NCBI RefSeq assembly: GCF_009671245.1
Contig: NZ_VTFS01000001.1
Span: 1,337,914-1,401,913 of the forward strand
Source: Marinicella rhabdoformis
GTDB taxonomy: Bacteria > Pseudomonadota > Gammaproteobacteria > Xanthomonadales > Marinicellaceae
Direction of reading: 5' to 3'
DNA length: 64,000 bases
The notes under the pieces are model-generated. The model was given only the letters and a program-made list of their open reading frames with translations, was not told where the DNA came from and ran no database searches. The translations under genes were made by a program, and so were the position numbers. Shown here piece by piece: positions 9,344 through 20,235 of this stretch (positions within the stretch are counted from its first letter, which is position 1; each line of letters begins with the position of its first letter).

Positions 9344-9913
9344 ATGAAAATTAAAAACCTATTATTGGGCTTGGCTTTATCAACAGGTATAGCCCAAGCA
9401 GATATTTATAACATCGATACCAAAGGTGCTCATGCCTTTGTTCAATTTAAAATACAACATTTAGGCTACAGTTGGTTGTATGGCCGATTTGATTCTTTTT
9501 CAGGTACTTTCAATTATGATGAAAAAAACCCGTCTGCTTCATCTATAGAAATGACAGTTGATACTTCCAGTGTCAATTCAAACCATGCGATGCGCGATAA
9601 ACATTTACGAAGTGATGACTTTTTAAATGTAGACAAATTTCCTCAAGCCTCTTTTAAGTCTTCGGCTTTTTCTGAAACCGAAAATGGCAACGGAACCATG
9701 CTGGGTGATTTAACTTTAAATGGTGTGACAAAAAATATTGAATTGGATGTGCAGTTGATTGGCGCTGGTAAAGATCCATGGGGTGGATATCGACGTGGTT
9801 ATGAAGCCAAAGGTGAAATTAAATTATCTGACTTTAAAATAAAAAAATCTTTAGGTCCAAAATCAGAAACCTTATTTTTAACAATTTCTGTTGAAGGCAT
9901 CAAACAAAAATAA
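9344..9913 (+). CDS. YceI family periplasmic lipid-binding protein
   Basis: 189 residues with a signal peptide ending IAQA (about residue 19), then an YceI-type beta-barrel. Typical segments are the QFKIQHLGYSW strand, SVNSNHAMRDKHLRSDDFLNV, FPQASFKS and DLTLNGVTKNI. The family binds polyisoprenoid or amide lipids in the periplasm. It forms a pair with the b561 gene and is followed by a clear terminator. Confidence 0.93.
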   Translation: MKIKNLLLGLALSTGIAQADIYNIDTKGAHAFVQFKIQHLGYSWLYGRFDSFSGTFNYDEKNPSASSIEMTVDTSSVNSNHAMRDKHLRSDDFLNVDKFPQASFKSSAFSETENGNGTMLGDLTLNGVTKNIELDVQLIGAGKDPWGGYRRGYEAKGEIKLSDFKIKKSLGPKSETLFLTISVEGIKQK

Positions 9914-9938
9914 TTTTTGCATCAATTCATCACATCAG

Positions 9939-9969
9939 AAAAAAGCGCGATTCTATCGTGCTTTTTTTT
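9939..9969 (+). terminator. Rho-independent terminator after yceI
   Basis: The stem AAAAAAGCGCGA, loop TTCTA and TCGTGC with a following run of eight T form a near-perfect hairpin with one G-T pair, 25 bp after the yceI stop. Confidence 0.9.
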
Positions 9970-10205
9970 GCTTCTCAGTTTTCCTGAAATTGATTTATTT
10001 GATACATTACCCACATATAATTACATAGGAACGCTAAAATCCATCTGTACTTTTACATAAGTTATTGAAATTATTAAAAATATTTTTAGCTCACGAAAAG
10101 CCACTTGTTCTGTATTATATATACAAAATTAAACAAATATTTAAAATAAGTAACAGAATAACAAATAATAATTGTTTTTTGATGTTTTGAAGAATTTTTA
10201 GAAAG

Positions 10206-10281
10206 TGGTGGGTCGTATAGGATTTGAACCTATGACCAATGGATTAAAAGTCCACTGCTCTACCAACTGAGCTAACGACCC
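10206..10281 (-). tRNA. tRNA-Lys (UUU)
   Basis: A 76-nt tRNA on the minus strand. The acceptor arms GGGTCGT and ACGACCC pair perfectly, the D-arm reads GCTCAGTTGGTAGAGC, the anticodon loop is CTTTTAA with anticodon TTT, and the T-arm contains GGTTCAAATCC. The discriminator base is A and the CCA end is encoded. It stands alone, with no other tRNA nearby. Confidence 0.97.
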
Positions 10282-10282
10282 A

Positions 10283-10317
10283 CAGCATGATTTGCTGATT
10301 CAGAGCATGACTTGCTC
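10283..10317 (-). repeat. Two related mini-hairpins in the tRNA-Lys leader
   Basis: CAGCATGATTTGCTG (10283-10297) and GAGCATGACTTGCTC (10303-10317) are two 5-bp-stem hairpins of the same design, separated by 5 bp. They lie between the tRNA promoter and the mature 5' end, so they would sit in the primary transcript leader. Confidence 0.55.
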
Positions 10318-10328
10318 CGAGGTGCGAA

Positions 10329-10357
10329 ATAATATGCGAATTCAAACGATTAGGCAA
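10329..10357 (-). promoter_or_regulatory. Promoter of tRNA-Lys
   Basis: On the minus strand TTGCCT (-35), a 17-bp spacer and TATTAT (-10) precede a GC-containing discriminator, about 48 bp upstream of the mature tRNA 5' end. The layout fits a sigma-70 stable-RNA promoter. Confidence 0.6.
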
Positions 10358-10397
10358 GTCTTTTTTTTCGTTTTATTAAGTTTTTTTATCTATTTAA

Positions 10398-10802
10398 TCA
10401 GTGATAAGTTTTCTTTTTGTGAGAGATAAAACCGTCTGGGTGTGAGGCTTTTAAATCTCGATGGGTCCAATGAATCAACCCGCCTTTTTCATTCCATTCA
10501 TATTCACCGTAAACCCAAACATAATCACCTTTTTTAACAGGAACCCGTTCAGCTATATCTATATTATGAACAATTAACAAACTCAAATCGTTACTTCGAA
10601 TGATGAACTTTTGATGTCGGCTGCCTTTATTATCATCAGGCAATAATTTAATAACCCTACCAAAAACCTTAACTTGTACATCAGAAGTTCCTTGATTGTA
10701 GTAGTTTTTAACTTGATTTTCAGGTTTAGGAGCTTCAGCCAGGGTGAGGTATAAAGCCACTATAATGGCCAAGAACGCACCCAGACTGAATGATGATTTC
10801 AC
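10398..10802 (-). CDS. DUF3465 family exported protein
   Basis: 134 residues from a GTG start preceded by AAGGAAAAG. The N-terminal hydrophobic stretch (about 5-22) looks like a signal or anchor. The remainder has the DUF3465 signature: a HQKFII strand, LLIVHNIDIA, KKGDYVWVYGEYEWN and GGLIHWTHRDL. The fold is likely OB-like but the function is not known. It follows the glutaredoxin-fusion gene by 13 bp and may be co-transcribed with it. Confidence 0.85.
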   Translation of the reverse strand: MKSSFSLGAFLAIIVALYLTLAEAPKPENQVKNYYNQGTSDVQVKVFGRVIKLLPDDNKGSRHQKFIIRSNDLSLLIVHNIDIAERVPVKKGDYVWVYGEYEWNEKGGLIHWTHRDLKASHPDGFISHKKKTYH

Positions 10803-10815
10803 TTAATGCTTTTCC

Positions 10816-11712
10816 TTAAGCAATCCAGGCATTAAATCCGCCTGTTAAGTTATGGATATTTGTGAACCCTTTCTTACGGAAAAACTCTGCTGCTGCCATA
10901 GATGATTGCCCCACTTGGCAAACAAACACCAAAGGTGTATCTTTAGCCATGCTTTCTATTGCTTCTATCGCGCCCTTATCCAAACGAACCGCAGTATCTA
11001 CCGTTCCTTCAGCTATTTTTTCTTCTGATCTCACATCATAAATATGTGGATTGGCTGTTTCAGATGCCATCCAGCCACGCAATTCATCCACTGATAGAGA
11101 TTTAACAGCAGGTGGTTCGTTAGGGTTGTCAATACGCAATCCAGAGCCTTGTAGCTCATCTACCCACGATATAGACAGTCCTTTTGCTCGTTCGGCCGTG
11201 GCTATGTCCATATACACTTTCAACTCACCTAAATCACTCACAATCTCAAAGCCCTTGGGTTGTTCTAAGCTGAACCTTGTATTGAATGCGTCATCAATAG
11301 ACAAAAATAATTGATGATCTCCAGCTTCAGCCATGCCTTCTTTTATGTGTCCCAAAGCTTCATCAGAGATATTCATTTCCGGGGGCGTTCTGTCTGGTTG
11401 TTCAATTCCTAATAATTCATGCAACTCACCCGAATTAAACATTTCAGTGATGATGTCATTACCACCTATTAATTCTTTATTGACATACAATTGTGGAATC
11501 GTTGGCCATTGACCGTAGGCTTTGATACCTTCACGAATCTCAGCATCTTCCAGTACATTGAAATGTCCAAAGTTTTCACCCAATAAATCCTTTAGAATTT
11601 TTACTGTGTTACTTGAAAAACCACACATTGGTGTTTGTGGATTACCCTTCATGAACAAAAACACTGGACTGTCTGCCAACATTTGTTCAATTCTTTCTGT
11701 AGTATTTGTCAT
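10816..11712 (-). CDS. Grx4-type monothiol glutaredoxin fused to A-type-like and rhodanese domains
   Basis: 298 residues in three parts. Residues 1-105 are a monothiol glutaredoxin with the CGFS site at 30-33 and WPTIPQLYVN. Residues about 112-195 resemble an A-type Fe-S carrier (HesB/IscA) domain but have no cysteine, so that part cannot ligate a cluster in the usual way. Residues about 205-298 are a rhodanese domain with catalytic Cys265 in VFVCQVGQSS. CGFS glutaredoxins transfer Fe-S clusters; the rhodanese may add sulfur transfer. It starts 2 bp after gyrB. Confidence 0.88.
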   Translation of the reverse strand: MTNTTERIEQMLADSPVFLFMKGNPQTPMCGFSSNTVKILKDLLGENFGHFNVLEDAEIREGIKAYGQWPTIPQLYVNKELIGGNDIITEMFNSGELHELLGIEQPDRTPPEMNISDEALGHIKEGMAEAGDHQLFLSIDDAFNTRFSLEQPKGFEIVSDLGELKVYMDIATAERAKGLSISWVDELQGSGLRIDNPNEPPAVKSLSVDELRGWMASETANPHIYDVRSEEKIAEGTVDTAVRLDKGAIEAIESMAKDTPLVFVCQVGQSSMAAAEFFRKKGFTNIHNLTGGFNAWIA

Positions 11713-11714
11713 GG

Positions 11715-14108
<2,394 letters not shown>

Positions 14109-14199
14109 TCACTGTTAAAACAAGCAGGAGATTATAACACTTAAGCCCTATCAAAGCTTGTTTTAAGTAAAGTCAAACTAAGAAAAACAAGAGTAAAAT

Positions 14200-15252
14200 T
14201 CAACAATGTTTCACGTGAAACATATCAACTTTTTTATCTGAATAGCGATTAGGCTCGACAGTGGAAATAAGTATTTGATTTGGTAGAGAAATCAAGTAAT
14301 CAAAAAAATGCGCTGCATTGTCATGGTCTAATTCTGCATCAAAATCATCTAAACACAAAACACTTTGATTGGATGATATTGAGTCCATTACTTGCAGGCA
14401 ACTGAGGTAACAAATCAGTGATATCATTTTCTTTTGTCCACGTGAATAGATGTTTTTCACAAGGGTATTTTGTGATTTTATTTGAATATCCATCCTGTGT
14501 ACACCATGACGTAATTGGCCATACATTAAATTTTTATCCCAATCGAGGTTTAACATTTCAGTTAATGAATATTGATCAGACCAGCCTGGATAGAATTCTA
14601 ATGTAGTGACAGGCATTTTAGGGATAAGTTGATGACAGAGACTAGAAAAAAATGAGTTAAATAATTTAAATACATCAAGACGTTGATTATTAAGATCAAC
14701 AGATAATGCACAGTATTGTTCTAACCACAGTGGAAGTTCTTTGGTTTGTTTGGTTTTTAATAATTGATTGATGTGTTTTTGACAACGCAGTACTTTCGTC
14801 CAGGATATCAAATAATCATGTTTCACGTGAAACACCATCCAATCAAGAAATGAACGGCGAAACTGAGGACTGTTGTCACAAAATAAATAACTGTTAGGAT
14901 CAATACTAAGCACAGGAAGTAAAGAAGTTATATCAGTTTGCTTTTTGACAAGTTGATTGTTTAGTTTAAGTATTTTATGAGAAGGTTTGTTAAATTGACA
15001 TCCCAAACTGTGTGTATTGTTATCTTGAGTGAAATGAGCAAATAGTGTAAATGTATTTTCTCCCTTCTTTATCAGGTTACTTGCTTTTGCTGATCTGAAT
15101 GACTTACCTGTAGATAAAAAATGGATACCCTCAAGAATGGAAGTTTTTCCAACCCCGTTCACGCCAGATAAAACATTTATATGAGGAGAAAATTGAAAAT
15201 CGGCTTGTTCGAAACAACGAAAAGCCGATAGCTTCAATTGATCTATAGACAC
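14200..15252 (-). CDS. recF: DNA replication/repair protein RecF
   Basis: 350 residues from a GTG at 15252, VSIDQLKLSAFRCF, which matches the family N-terminus. A TTG further upstream would overlap dnaN and is less likely. Walker A GVNGVGKT is at 30-37, the signature SRGQKKMISL and Walker B VLCLDDFDAELD lie near the C-terminus. RecF loads RecA at single-strand gaps with RecOR. Two parS-type palindromes are embedded in the coding sequence, each encoding the residues FHVKH; the last one forms the C-terminus. Confidence 0.95.
   Translation of the reverse strand: MSIDQLKLSAFRCFEQADFQFSPHINVLSGVNGVGKTSILEGIHFLSTGKSFRSAKASNLIKKGENTFTLFAHFTQDNNTHSLGCQFNKPSHKILKLNNQLVKKQTDITSLLPVLSIDPNSYLFCDNSPQFRRSFLDWMVFHVKHDYLISWTKVLRCQKHINQLLKTKQTKELPLWLEQYCALSVDLNNQRLDVFKLFNSFFSSLCHQLIPKMPVTTLEFYPGWSDQYSLTEMLNLDWDKNLMYGQLRHGVHRMDIQIKSQNTLVKNIYSRGQKKMISLICYLSCLQVMDSISSNQSVLCLDDFDAELDHDNAAHFFDYLISLPNQILISTVEPNRYSDKKVDMFHVKHC
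14207..14222. promoter_or_regulatory. parS: parS-type ParB-binding site 1 (3' end of recF)
   Basis: TGTTTCACGTGAAACA is a perfect 16-bp palindrome that matches the bacterial chromosomal parS consensus. It overlaps the last codons of recF, 5 bp from the stop codon. Confidence 0.88.
14819..14834. promoter_or_regulatory. parS: parS-type ParB-binding site 2 (inside recF)
   Basis: A second exact copy of TGTTTCACGTGAAACA lies 612 bp from the first, in the middle of recF, again read as FHVKH in the protein. Two exact copies of a 16-mer this close together are not expected by chance. Confidence 0.88.
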
Positions 15253-15256
15253 GAGA

Positions 15257-16357
15257 CTATATTCGTAAAGGCATAACAACCAATCTACAATCTGTTCGAG
15301 TCGGGTGTTTTATTAAACAACTTGAGGTTGCTTCTTTAAAACTGAATTGGATTTCGTCATCTACAAAAGCGTTTGTCGCTTCTAGTAGGTAGTTAACATT
15401 GAAAGCTGTTTCAATTTGTTCAATATCAGTTGAAATACTGATCACGTCTTCAGCCTGTTCTTGATCTGGATTATTACCCACTATTTCTAAACGGTCTTGT
15501 GTGATTTTGAATTTGACGCCTTTATATTGCTCATTCGATAAAATGGCCACACGAAGTAAAGATTTTCTGAGTGTTTCTTTATCTGCTACAAATTGTTTTT
15601 CCATGTTAAGTGGAATAACAGCTTCGTAATCAGGGAATTTACCATCTATTAACTTAGAAGTCATGGCAATGTGCTCAACTTGAACTTTAACATGATTGTT
15701 ACCAACATATAATGTGATGGTTTGGTCTATGTCTTTGATCATTTTCTGTAATTCTAAAACGCCTTTACGGGGAATTAAAATTTGTTTATTTATATCAGAT
15801 TCATTGACATAGTCACATTCTGATAATGCCAAACGGTGACCATCAGCGGAAACACAGCGCAATTTATTATGACTTACTTCAAAGAGCAATCCATTCAGGA
15901 AATACCGGACATCTTGTACAGCCATACAGAAAACTGTTTGTTTCAACATGCGTTTTAAGTCAGTACTGGCAATTTTTACTTGCTGGTAACTTTCCATATC
16001 TTCAATTAAAGGAAACTCCATCGCTGATAATGTACTTAAACTGAATTTACTTTTACCGGAAGTTATCAAACATTTACCTTCTTGGAACTCAAATTGCAGA
16101 ACAGAACCATCTGGTAGGGCTTTACATATATCTAAGAACTTTTGAGCTGGTACGGTAATTTCACCAGGCTCAATAACATCAGCAGCGCATTCTGAGCGCA
16201 TTTCTACATCTAAATCACTGGTCGTTAATAATAACTGTTCTGTATCGGTTTTGAGTAAAACGTTACTTAATACTGGTAAGGTTCCTTTTTTTTCAACAAC
16301 GCCACATATTTGTGTGAGGGGAGCCAGTAAGGTTTCTCTTTGTGTCTTAAATATCAT
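15257..16357 (-). CDS. dnaN: DNA polymerase III beta subunit (sliding clamp)
   Basis: 366 residues, the standard length, with the three-domain clamp organisation. The N-terminus MIFKTQRETLLAPL and C-terminus LVVMPLRI are typical of the family. It forms the ring that tethers DNA polymerase III. It lies between dnaA and recF with 4 bp to the recF start. Confidence 0.98.
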   Translation of the reverse strand: MIFKTQRETLLAPLTQICGVVEKKGTLPVLSNVLLKTDTEQLLLTTSDLDVEMRSECAADVIEPGEITVPAQKFLDICKALPDGSVLQFEFQEGKCLITSGKSKFSLSTLSAMEFPLIEDMESYQQVKIASTDLKRMLKQTVFCMAVQDVRYFLNGLLFEVSHNKLRCVSADGHRLALSECDYVNESDINKQILIPRKGVLELQKMIKDIDQTITLYVGNNHVKVQVEHIAMTSKLIDGKFPDYEAVIPLNMEKQFVADKETLRKSLLRVAILSNEQYKGVKFKITQDRLEIVGNNPDQEQAEDVISISTDIEQIETAFNVNYLLEATNAFVDDEIQFSFKEATSSCLIKHPTRTDCRLVVMPLRI

Positions 16358-16464
16358 AGTATATATATAAAAATAGTAGTTATAGTAATGAACTGTTTTC
16401 TATAGTAATTACTTAACTAATTGTTTTAAAACGTTTTTTATCTGTCTAATCGGCTTGTATATCC

Positions 16465-16519
16465 TGTGGATAAGTTGTGCGTAAAATAGACTTTCTTTTT
16501 TCTTAACAAGTTATCCACA
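16465..16519. promoter_or_regulatory. Two DnaA boxes in the dnaA-dnaN gap
   Basis: TGTGGATAA at 16465-16473 and TTATCCACA at 16511-16519 are perfect consensus DnaA boxes in opposite orientation, 37 bp apart, inside the AT-rich 175-bp gap (16358-16532). They could be part of the origin or an autoregulatory dnaA/dnaN site. Only two perfect boxes are seen, so calling this oriC is an inference. Confidence 0.7.
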
Positions 16520-16532
16520 GATTATACATTGC

Positions 16533-17837
16533 TTATTCAGTGAGTTTGTTAACAATCTTTTGTTTGTCTTCATTAACATCAGGAGAATCTATTAATATTT
16601 GCTCCATTTTTCTGTATGCATGTAAAACAGTAGTATGGTCTCTGCCTCCAAACAGCTCACCAATTTCGGGATAACTTTTATCAGTCATGTCTTTAGATAG
16701 AAACATGGCCATTTGTCTCGGTCTTACGATTGAACGTTTGCGTGATTTACCTAAAAGTTCTGACAATTTAATGTTGTAGTACTGTGCAGTAATTTTTTGA
16801 ATATTTTCAATAGATACTATTCTGTGATGAACCATAAACAAATTTTTCAGTGTTTTTTTAGTAAAATCTAAATCGATCATTTGTTTGGTGAATTTGGCAT
16901 TGGCATAAAGTGTATTCAATGCACCCTCAAGTTCTCTGATGTTTGAATTGATCTGTTTGGCAATGTAAAAAGCAACTTCATCAGGAATGTTTAGCCCGGC
17001 TGCTTCAGCTTTTTCCTGTAAAATGGCCACACGGGTTTCATAATCAGGAGGATCAATGGCTACAGACAAACCAGAACCTAATCTTGATTTTAATCTTGGA
17101 TCCAATCCGTTAACTTCTTTAGGAAACTTATCACAAGTTATGATGACCTGTTGTTGACCATCTAAGAGGTAATTAAATGTATGGAAAAACTCTTCTTGTG
17201 TTCGTTCTTTCCCAGCAAAAAATTGAATGTCATCAATCAATAAAGTAGTGACTGAACGGTACTTAAGTTTGAATTTGTCCATGTCATTGTTTCTGATGGC
17301 ACTGACCATTTCATTAACATAGGTTTCAGAGTGTAAATAGCAAACAACTTCTTCCTTGTTATTCTTTAGTACCCTATTCCCAATGGCATGTAATAAATGT
17401 GTTTTACCTAATCCTGTACTGCCGTAAAGAAATAATGGGTTGAAATGTTGGTTATTTTTTTGTGCTGCTTGTAAGGCAGCGGCTAAAGCAATGGCATTCG
17501 AGCGACCCTCAATGAATGTATCAAATATAAAACGAGGATCTATGTTTGATTTTATCAGTGGTTTGGCAACAGCTGCTGATGCAGTGGTTGATAAATTGGG
17601 ACCGTTGTTAGATGGTGATAACCGCAAATGAGCAGAATGTGTTTCTCCAAAAACTTCTTTAACAGCAGCTTTGATTAATTTAAAATATTTTTGATTGACG
17701 TAGTTGAGTACTATGTCATTGGCAGCATACAGCATCACTCCATCGGATTTGATGTCGATTTGCATGGGTTGAATCCATAAATCAATCTCGGCTTGAGGGA
17801 TTTCAGATTCTAATCGTTTAAGACAAGTATTCCACAT
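16533..17837 (-). CDS. dnaA: Chromosomal replication initiator DnaA
   Basis: 434 residues. Domain I is at the N-terminus (MWNTCLKRLESEIP), followed by a short linker, an AAA+ domain with Walker A GSTGLGKTHLLHAIG and Walker B LLIDDIQF, and a C-terminal DnaA-box-binding domain with the signature GGRDHTTVLHAYRKM. It melts the origin and loads the helicase. Divergent from rpmH; first gene of the minus-strand dnaA-dnaN-recF-gyrB series. Confidence 0.98.
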   Translation of the reverse strand: MWNTCLKRLESEIPQAEIDLWIQPMQIDIKSDGVMLYAANDIVLNYVNQKYFKLIKAAVKEVFGETHSAHLRLSPSNNGPNLSTTASAAVAKPLIKSNIDPRFIFDTFIEGRSNAIALAAALQAAQKNNQHFNPLFLYGSTGLGKTHLLHAIGNRVLKNNKEEVVCYLHSETYVNEMVSAIRNNDMDKFKLKYRSVTTLLIDDIQFFAGKERTQEEFFHTFNYLLDGQQQVIITCDKFPKEVNGLDPRLKSRLGSGLSVAIDPPDYETRVAILQEKAEAAGLNIPDEVAFYIAKQINSNIRELEGALNTLYANAKFTKQMIDLDFTKKTLKNLFMVHHRIVSIENIQKITAQYYNIKLSELLGKSRKRSIVRPRQMAMFLSKDMTDKSYPEIGELFGGRDHTTVLHAYRKMEQILIDSPDVNEDKQKIVNKLTE

Positions 17838-17918
17838 TCAGTTAAAAAAAATAAAAAGCAAGACAGTATATCAAAGTTTGCAAGCTCAGCTCAAGAAAGA
17901 TAAATAAAAGAAAAACAC

Positions 17919-17947
17919 TTGATTAAAGCGCAGAAAAGCTTTATTAT
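17919..17947 (+). promoter_or_regulatory. Promoter of rpmH-rnpA
   Basis: TTGATT (-35), a 17-bp spacer and TATTAT (-10) lie 80 bp upstream of the rpmH ATG. They sit in the 189-bp gap between divergent dnaA and rpmH, which contains no consensus DnaA box that I can see. Confidence 0.6.
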
Positions 17948-18026
17948 GCACGGCCTTTTGATAGCCACGCATGATGCATGGCACAAAATAAGGCAGAAAC
18001 AAGCAATCATTGATAGGTAAGCAGTC

Positions 18027-18161
18027 ATGAAAAGAACATTTCAACCAAGTAATTTAAAAAGAGCTCGTACTCACGGATTCAGAGCACGCATGAAAACTCG
18101 TGGTGGTCGCGCAGTGATCAACGCAAGACGTGCCAAAGGCAGAAAAAGATTAGCTGCCTAA
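18027..18161 (+). CDS. rpmH: 50S ribosomal protein L34
   Basis: 44 residues, [18 protein letters not shown]..., ending GRKRLAA. This is the whole of the very conserved L34 protein. Located 25 bp upstream of rnpA and divergent from dnaA, as in most bacteria. Confidence 0.98.
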   Translation: MKRTFQPSNLKRARTHGFRARMKTRGGRAVINARRAKGRKRLAA

Positions 18162-18186
18162 TAACCTTTTAGATTCTATCAAAAAG

Positions 18187-18543
18187 GTGTGCCTATTTCC
18201 TAAGGGCAAGAGATTATTAACCCGGTCAGATTTTGACCGGGTTTTTAAACGCTCGAAAAAAATTCAGAACAAGCATTTCAGCTTACTCATTCACTACACC
18301 AGTACCAAAAACATTAAAAATGATGACTGTAACAGTCGTTTGGGCTTGGTTGTATCAAAAAAAGTCGATAAAACAGCTGTTGGGCGCAACAGAATCAAGC
18401 GATTGGTCAGAGAATCATTTAGAATACGCCCAAATTTAAAGTTAGCTGACTATGCCATTTTAGCAAAGCCCGCTTGCAAGAAAGCAGACAATAAAATGCT
18501 TTTAGCAAGTTTGGACCATTTGTGGCAACAAACAGAGAAATAA
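18187..18543 (+). CDS. rnpA: Ribonuclease P protein component
   Basis: 118 residues from a GTG start (VCLFPKGKRLLTRSDF). The family motif VGRNRIKRLVRESFR is near residue 78. It is the protein cofactor of RNase P for tRNA 5' maturation. The usual yidD gene between rnpA and yidC is absent; yidC starts 3 bp downstream. Confidence 0.96.
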   Translation: MCLFPKGKRLLTRSDFDRVFKRSKKIQNKHFSLLIHYTSTKNIKNDDCNSRLGLVVSKKVDKTAVGRNRIKRLVRESFRIRPNLKLADYAILAKPACKKADNKMLLASLDHLWQQTEK

Positions 18544-18546
18544 ATA

Positions 18547-20235
18547 ATGAACAACACGAAAAATATTTACTTGATTGCAATGATGTTTTTGGCATTTTTA
18601 CTGTATGTAGAATGGCAAAAAGACTACCCACAACAGCCAACAGAAACAGTGGCACAAACTAATGAAGTGCAAACCACTTCCATACCAGGTTCAAACGAAC
18701 CTGCTGTCGTAAATAATCAAGAAGATGTGCCAAGGTTAACGCAGTCATTATCAAGTTCAGATACACCACAAGTTTCCGTCAATAATACCAAAACGCAAAT
18801 TATTACGGAATTAGAAACCCCTTTATTAAAATTGAAATTTGCTGCCAAAGGGGCTGCAGTTGTTTATGCTGAGTTAAAAAACTATCCTGTAGAGAAAGGC
18901 GCTACAGAAAATGTGGTTTTATTTGATTACTTAAATAACCCTTATCAAGCGGAAAGTGGACTGGTAAGTGAAACAGCAAACTTCAGTCACAATACAGTGT
19001 TCAGTGCTTTGAGCCAAGGTGGTCAATTAAATAATGGAGAAACTGTTCTGGTTTTTAAAGCTGATACGGCTCAAGGTGTTGTAGAAAAAAGTTACACCAT
19101 AAAAGCAGACAGTTATGCCATTGCAGTAACGCAAAAGGTAACCAATAACACATCATCTGATTGGTTAATGACCGAATATAATCAGTTGAAGAGGAGTAAT
19201 GCCTGGTTAGGGAATGATGCAGGTTTTACTGATTCTAGTCGGTATTCATTCAAAGGAGCAGCTTATTTTGATTCAGAAGATGGATACGAAAAGTTAGATT
19301 TTGAAGATTTAGAAGAAGAACAAGTCAAGACCACGTTAACTACAGATGCTTGGGTCGGCATGGTGCAACATTACTTTATGTCGGCGATTATTCCTGATGC
19401 CGATCAAATAGAGGTGCAAACAGAATACAAAAACAACACCAATATGCCCTATCTGATCAGGTATTTAACGCCACAAAAGACAGTTCAAGCAGGCGGAAGC
19501 CAAATGTTTGAATCGACTTTATATGTGGGACCAAAGTTACAAAAGGAATTACCTGAAATTAATAAAGGTTTAGATTTAACCGTTGATTACGGTGTGATGA
19601 CAGCCATAGCAAAGCCTTTATTCTGGGTATTGGATAAAATTCATGGTTTGGTGGGTAACTGGGGTTGGTCTATCATTTTATTGACAGTGTTAATTAAATT
19701 GATGTTCTTTAAACTGTCAGAAGCACAATACAAATCAATGGCCAAAATGCGTAAGTTACAACCGCGTATTACTACACTGAAAGCCAGATATAAAGATGAC
19801 AAGCAAAAATTCAACCAAGAAATGATGGGCTTGTATCAAAAAGAAAAAGTGAATCCTATGGGTGGTTGTTTACCTATTTTGGTTCAAATTCCAGTGTTTA
19901 TTGCTTTGTACTGGGTACTGTTGGAGTCTGTTGAGTTACGTCAAGCACCATTCATGTTATGGTTACAAGATTTGTCTAGCCCAGACCCCTACTTTATTTT
20001 GCCTGCTATTAATGCCGCAGCCATGATCATGACACAACGTTTGTCTCCAACGCCAGGTATGGATCCGATGCAACAAAAAATCATGAAGTTCATGCCAGTG
20101 GCGTTCTCTGTGATGTTTGCATTCTTCCAATCAGGCCTGGTACTGTATTGGGCAGTAAACTCTGTATTGAGTTTGGCACAACAGTGGTTCATTACCAAAC
20201 GCATTGATGCACAAGACACTGCTGTAAAAGTTTAA
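18547..20235 (+). CDS. yidC: Membrane protein insertase YidC
   Basis: 562 residues. An N-terminal membrane helix (about 5-20) is followed by a large periplasmic P1 domain (about 60-340) and a C-terminal five-helix core. The core includes GNWGWSIILLTVLIK, KMRKLQPRI, NPMGGCLPILVQIPVFIALYWVLLES and SGLVLYWAVNSVLSLAQQW. It inserts membrane proteins alone or with SecYEG. Its TAA overlaps the mnmE ATG. Confidence 0.97.
   Translation: MNNTKNIYLIAMMFLAFLLYVEWQKDYPQQPTETVAQTNEVQTTSIPGSNEPAVVNNQEDVPRLTQSLSSSDTPQVSVNNTKTQIITELETPLLKLKFAAKGAAVVYAELKNYPVEKGATENVVLFDYLNNPYQAESGLVSETANFSHNTVFSALSQGGQLNNGETVLVFKADTAQGVVEKSYTIKADSYAIAVTQKVTNNTSSDWLMTEYNQLKRSNAWLGNDAGFTDSSRYSFKGAAYFDSEDGYEKLDFEDLEEEQVKTTLTTDAWVGMVQHYFMSAIIPDADQIEVQTEYKNNTNMPYLIRYLTPQKTVQAGGSQMFESTLYVGPKLQKELPEINKGLDLTVDYGVMTAIAKPLFWVLDKIHGLVGNWGWSIILLTVLIKLMFFKLSEAQYKSMAKMRKLQPRITTLKARYKDDKQKFNQEMMGLYQKEKVNPMGGCLPILVQIPVFIALYWVLLESVELRQAPFMLWLQDLSSPDPYFILPAINAAAMIMTQRLSPTPGMDPMQQKIMKFMPVAFSVMFAFFQSGLVLYWAVNSVLSLAQQWFITKRIDAQDTAVKV

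Noticed and set aside
15253-15279. recF start at an upstream TTG
   Set aside because: It overlaps dnaN and adds residues before the conserved RecF N-terminus; the GTG at 15252 fits the family.
17838-18026. dnaA-rpmH gap considered as oriC
   Set aside because: No consensus DnaA box is visible there; the boxes lie in the dnaA-dnaN gap instead.
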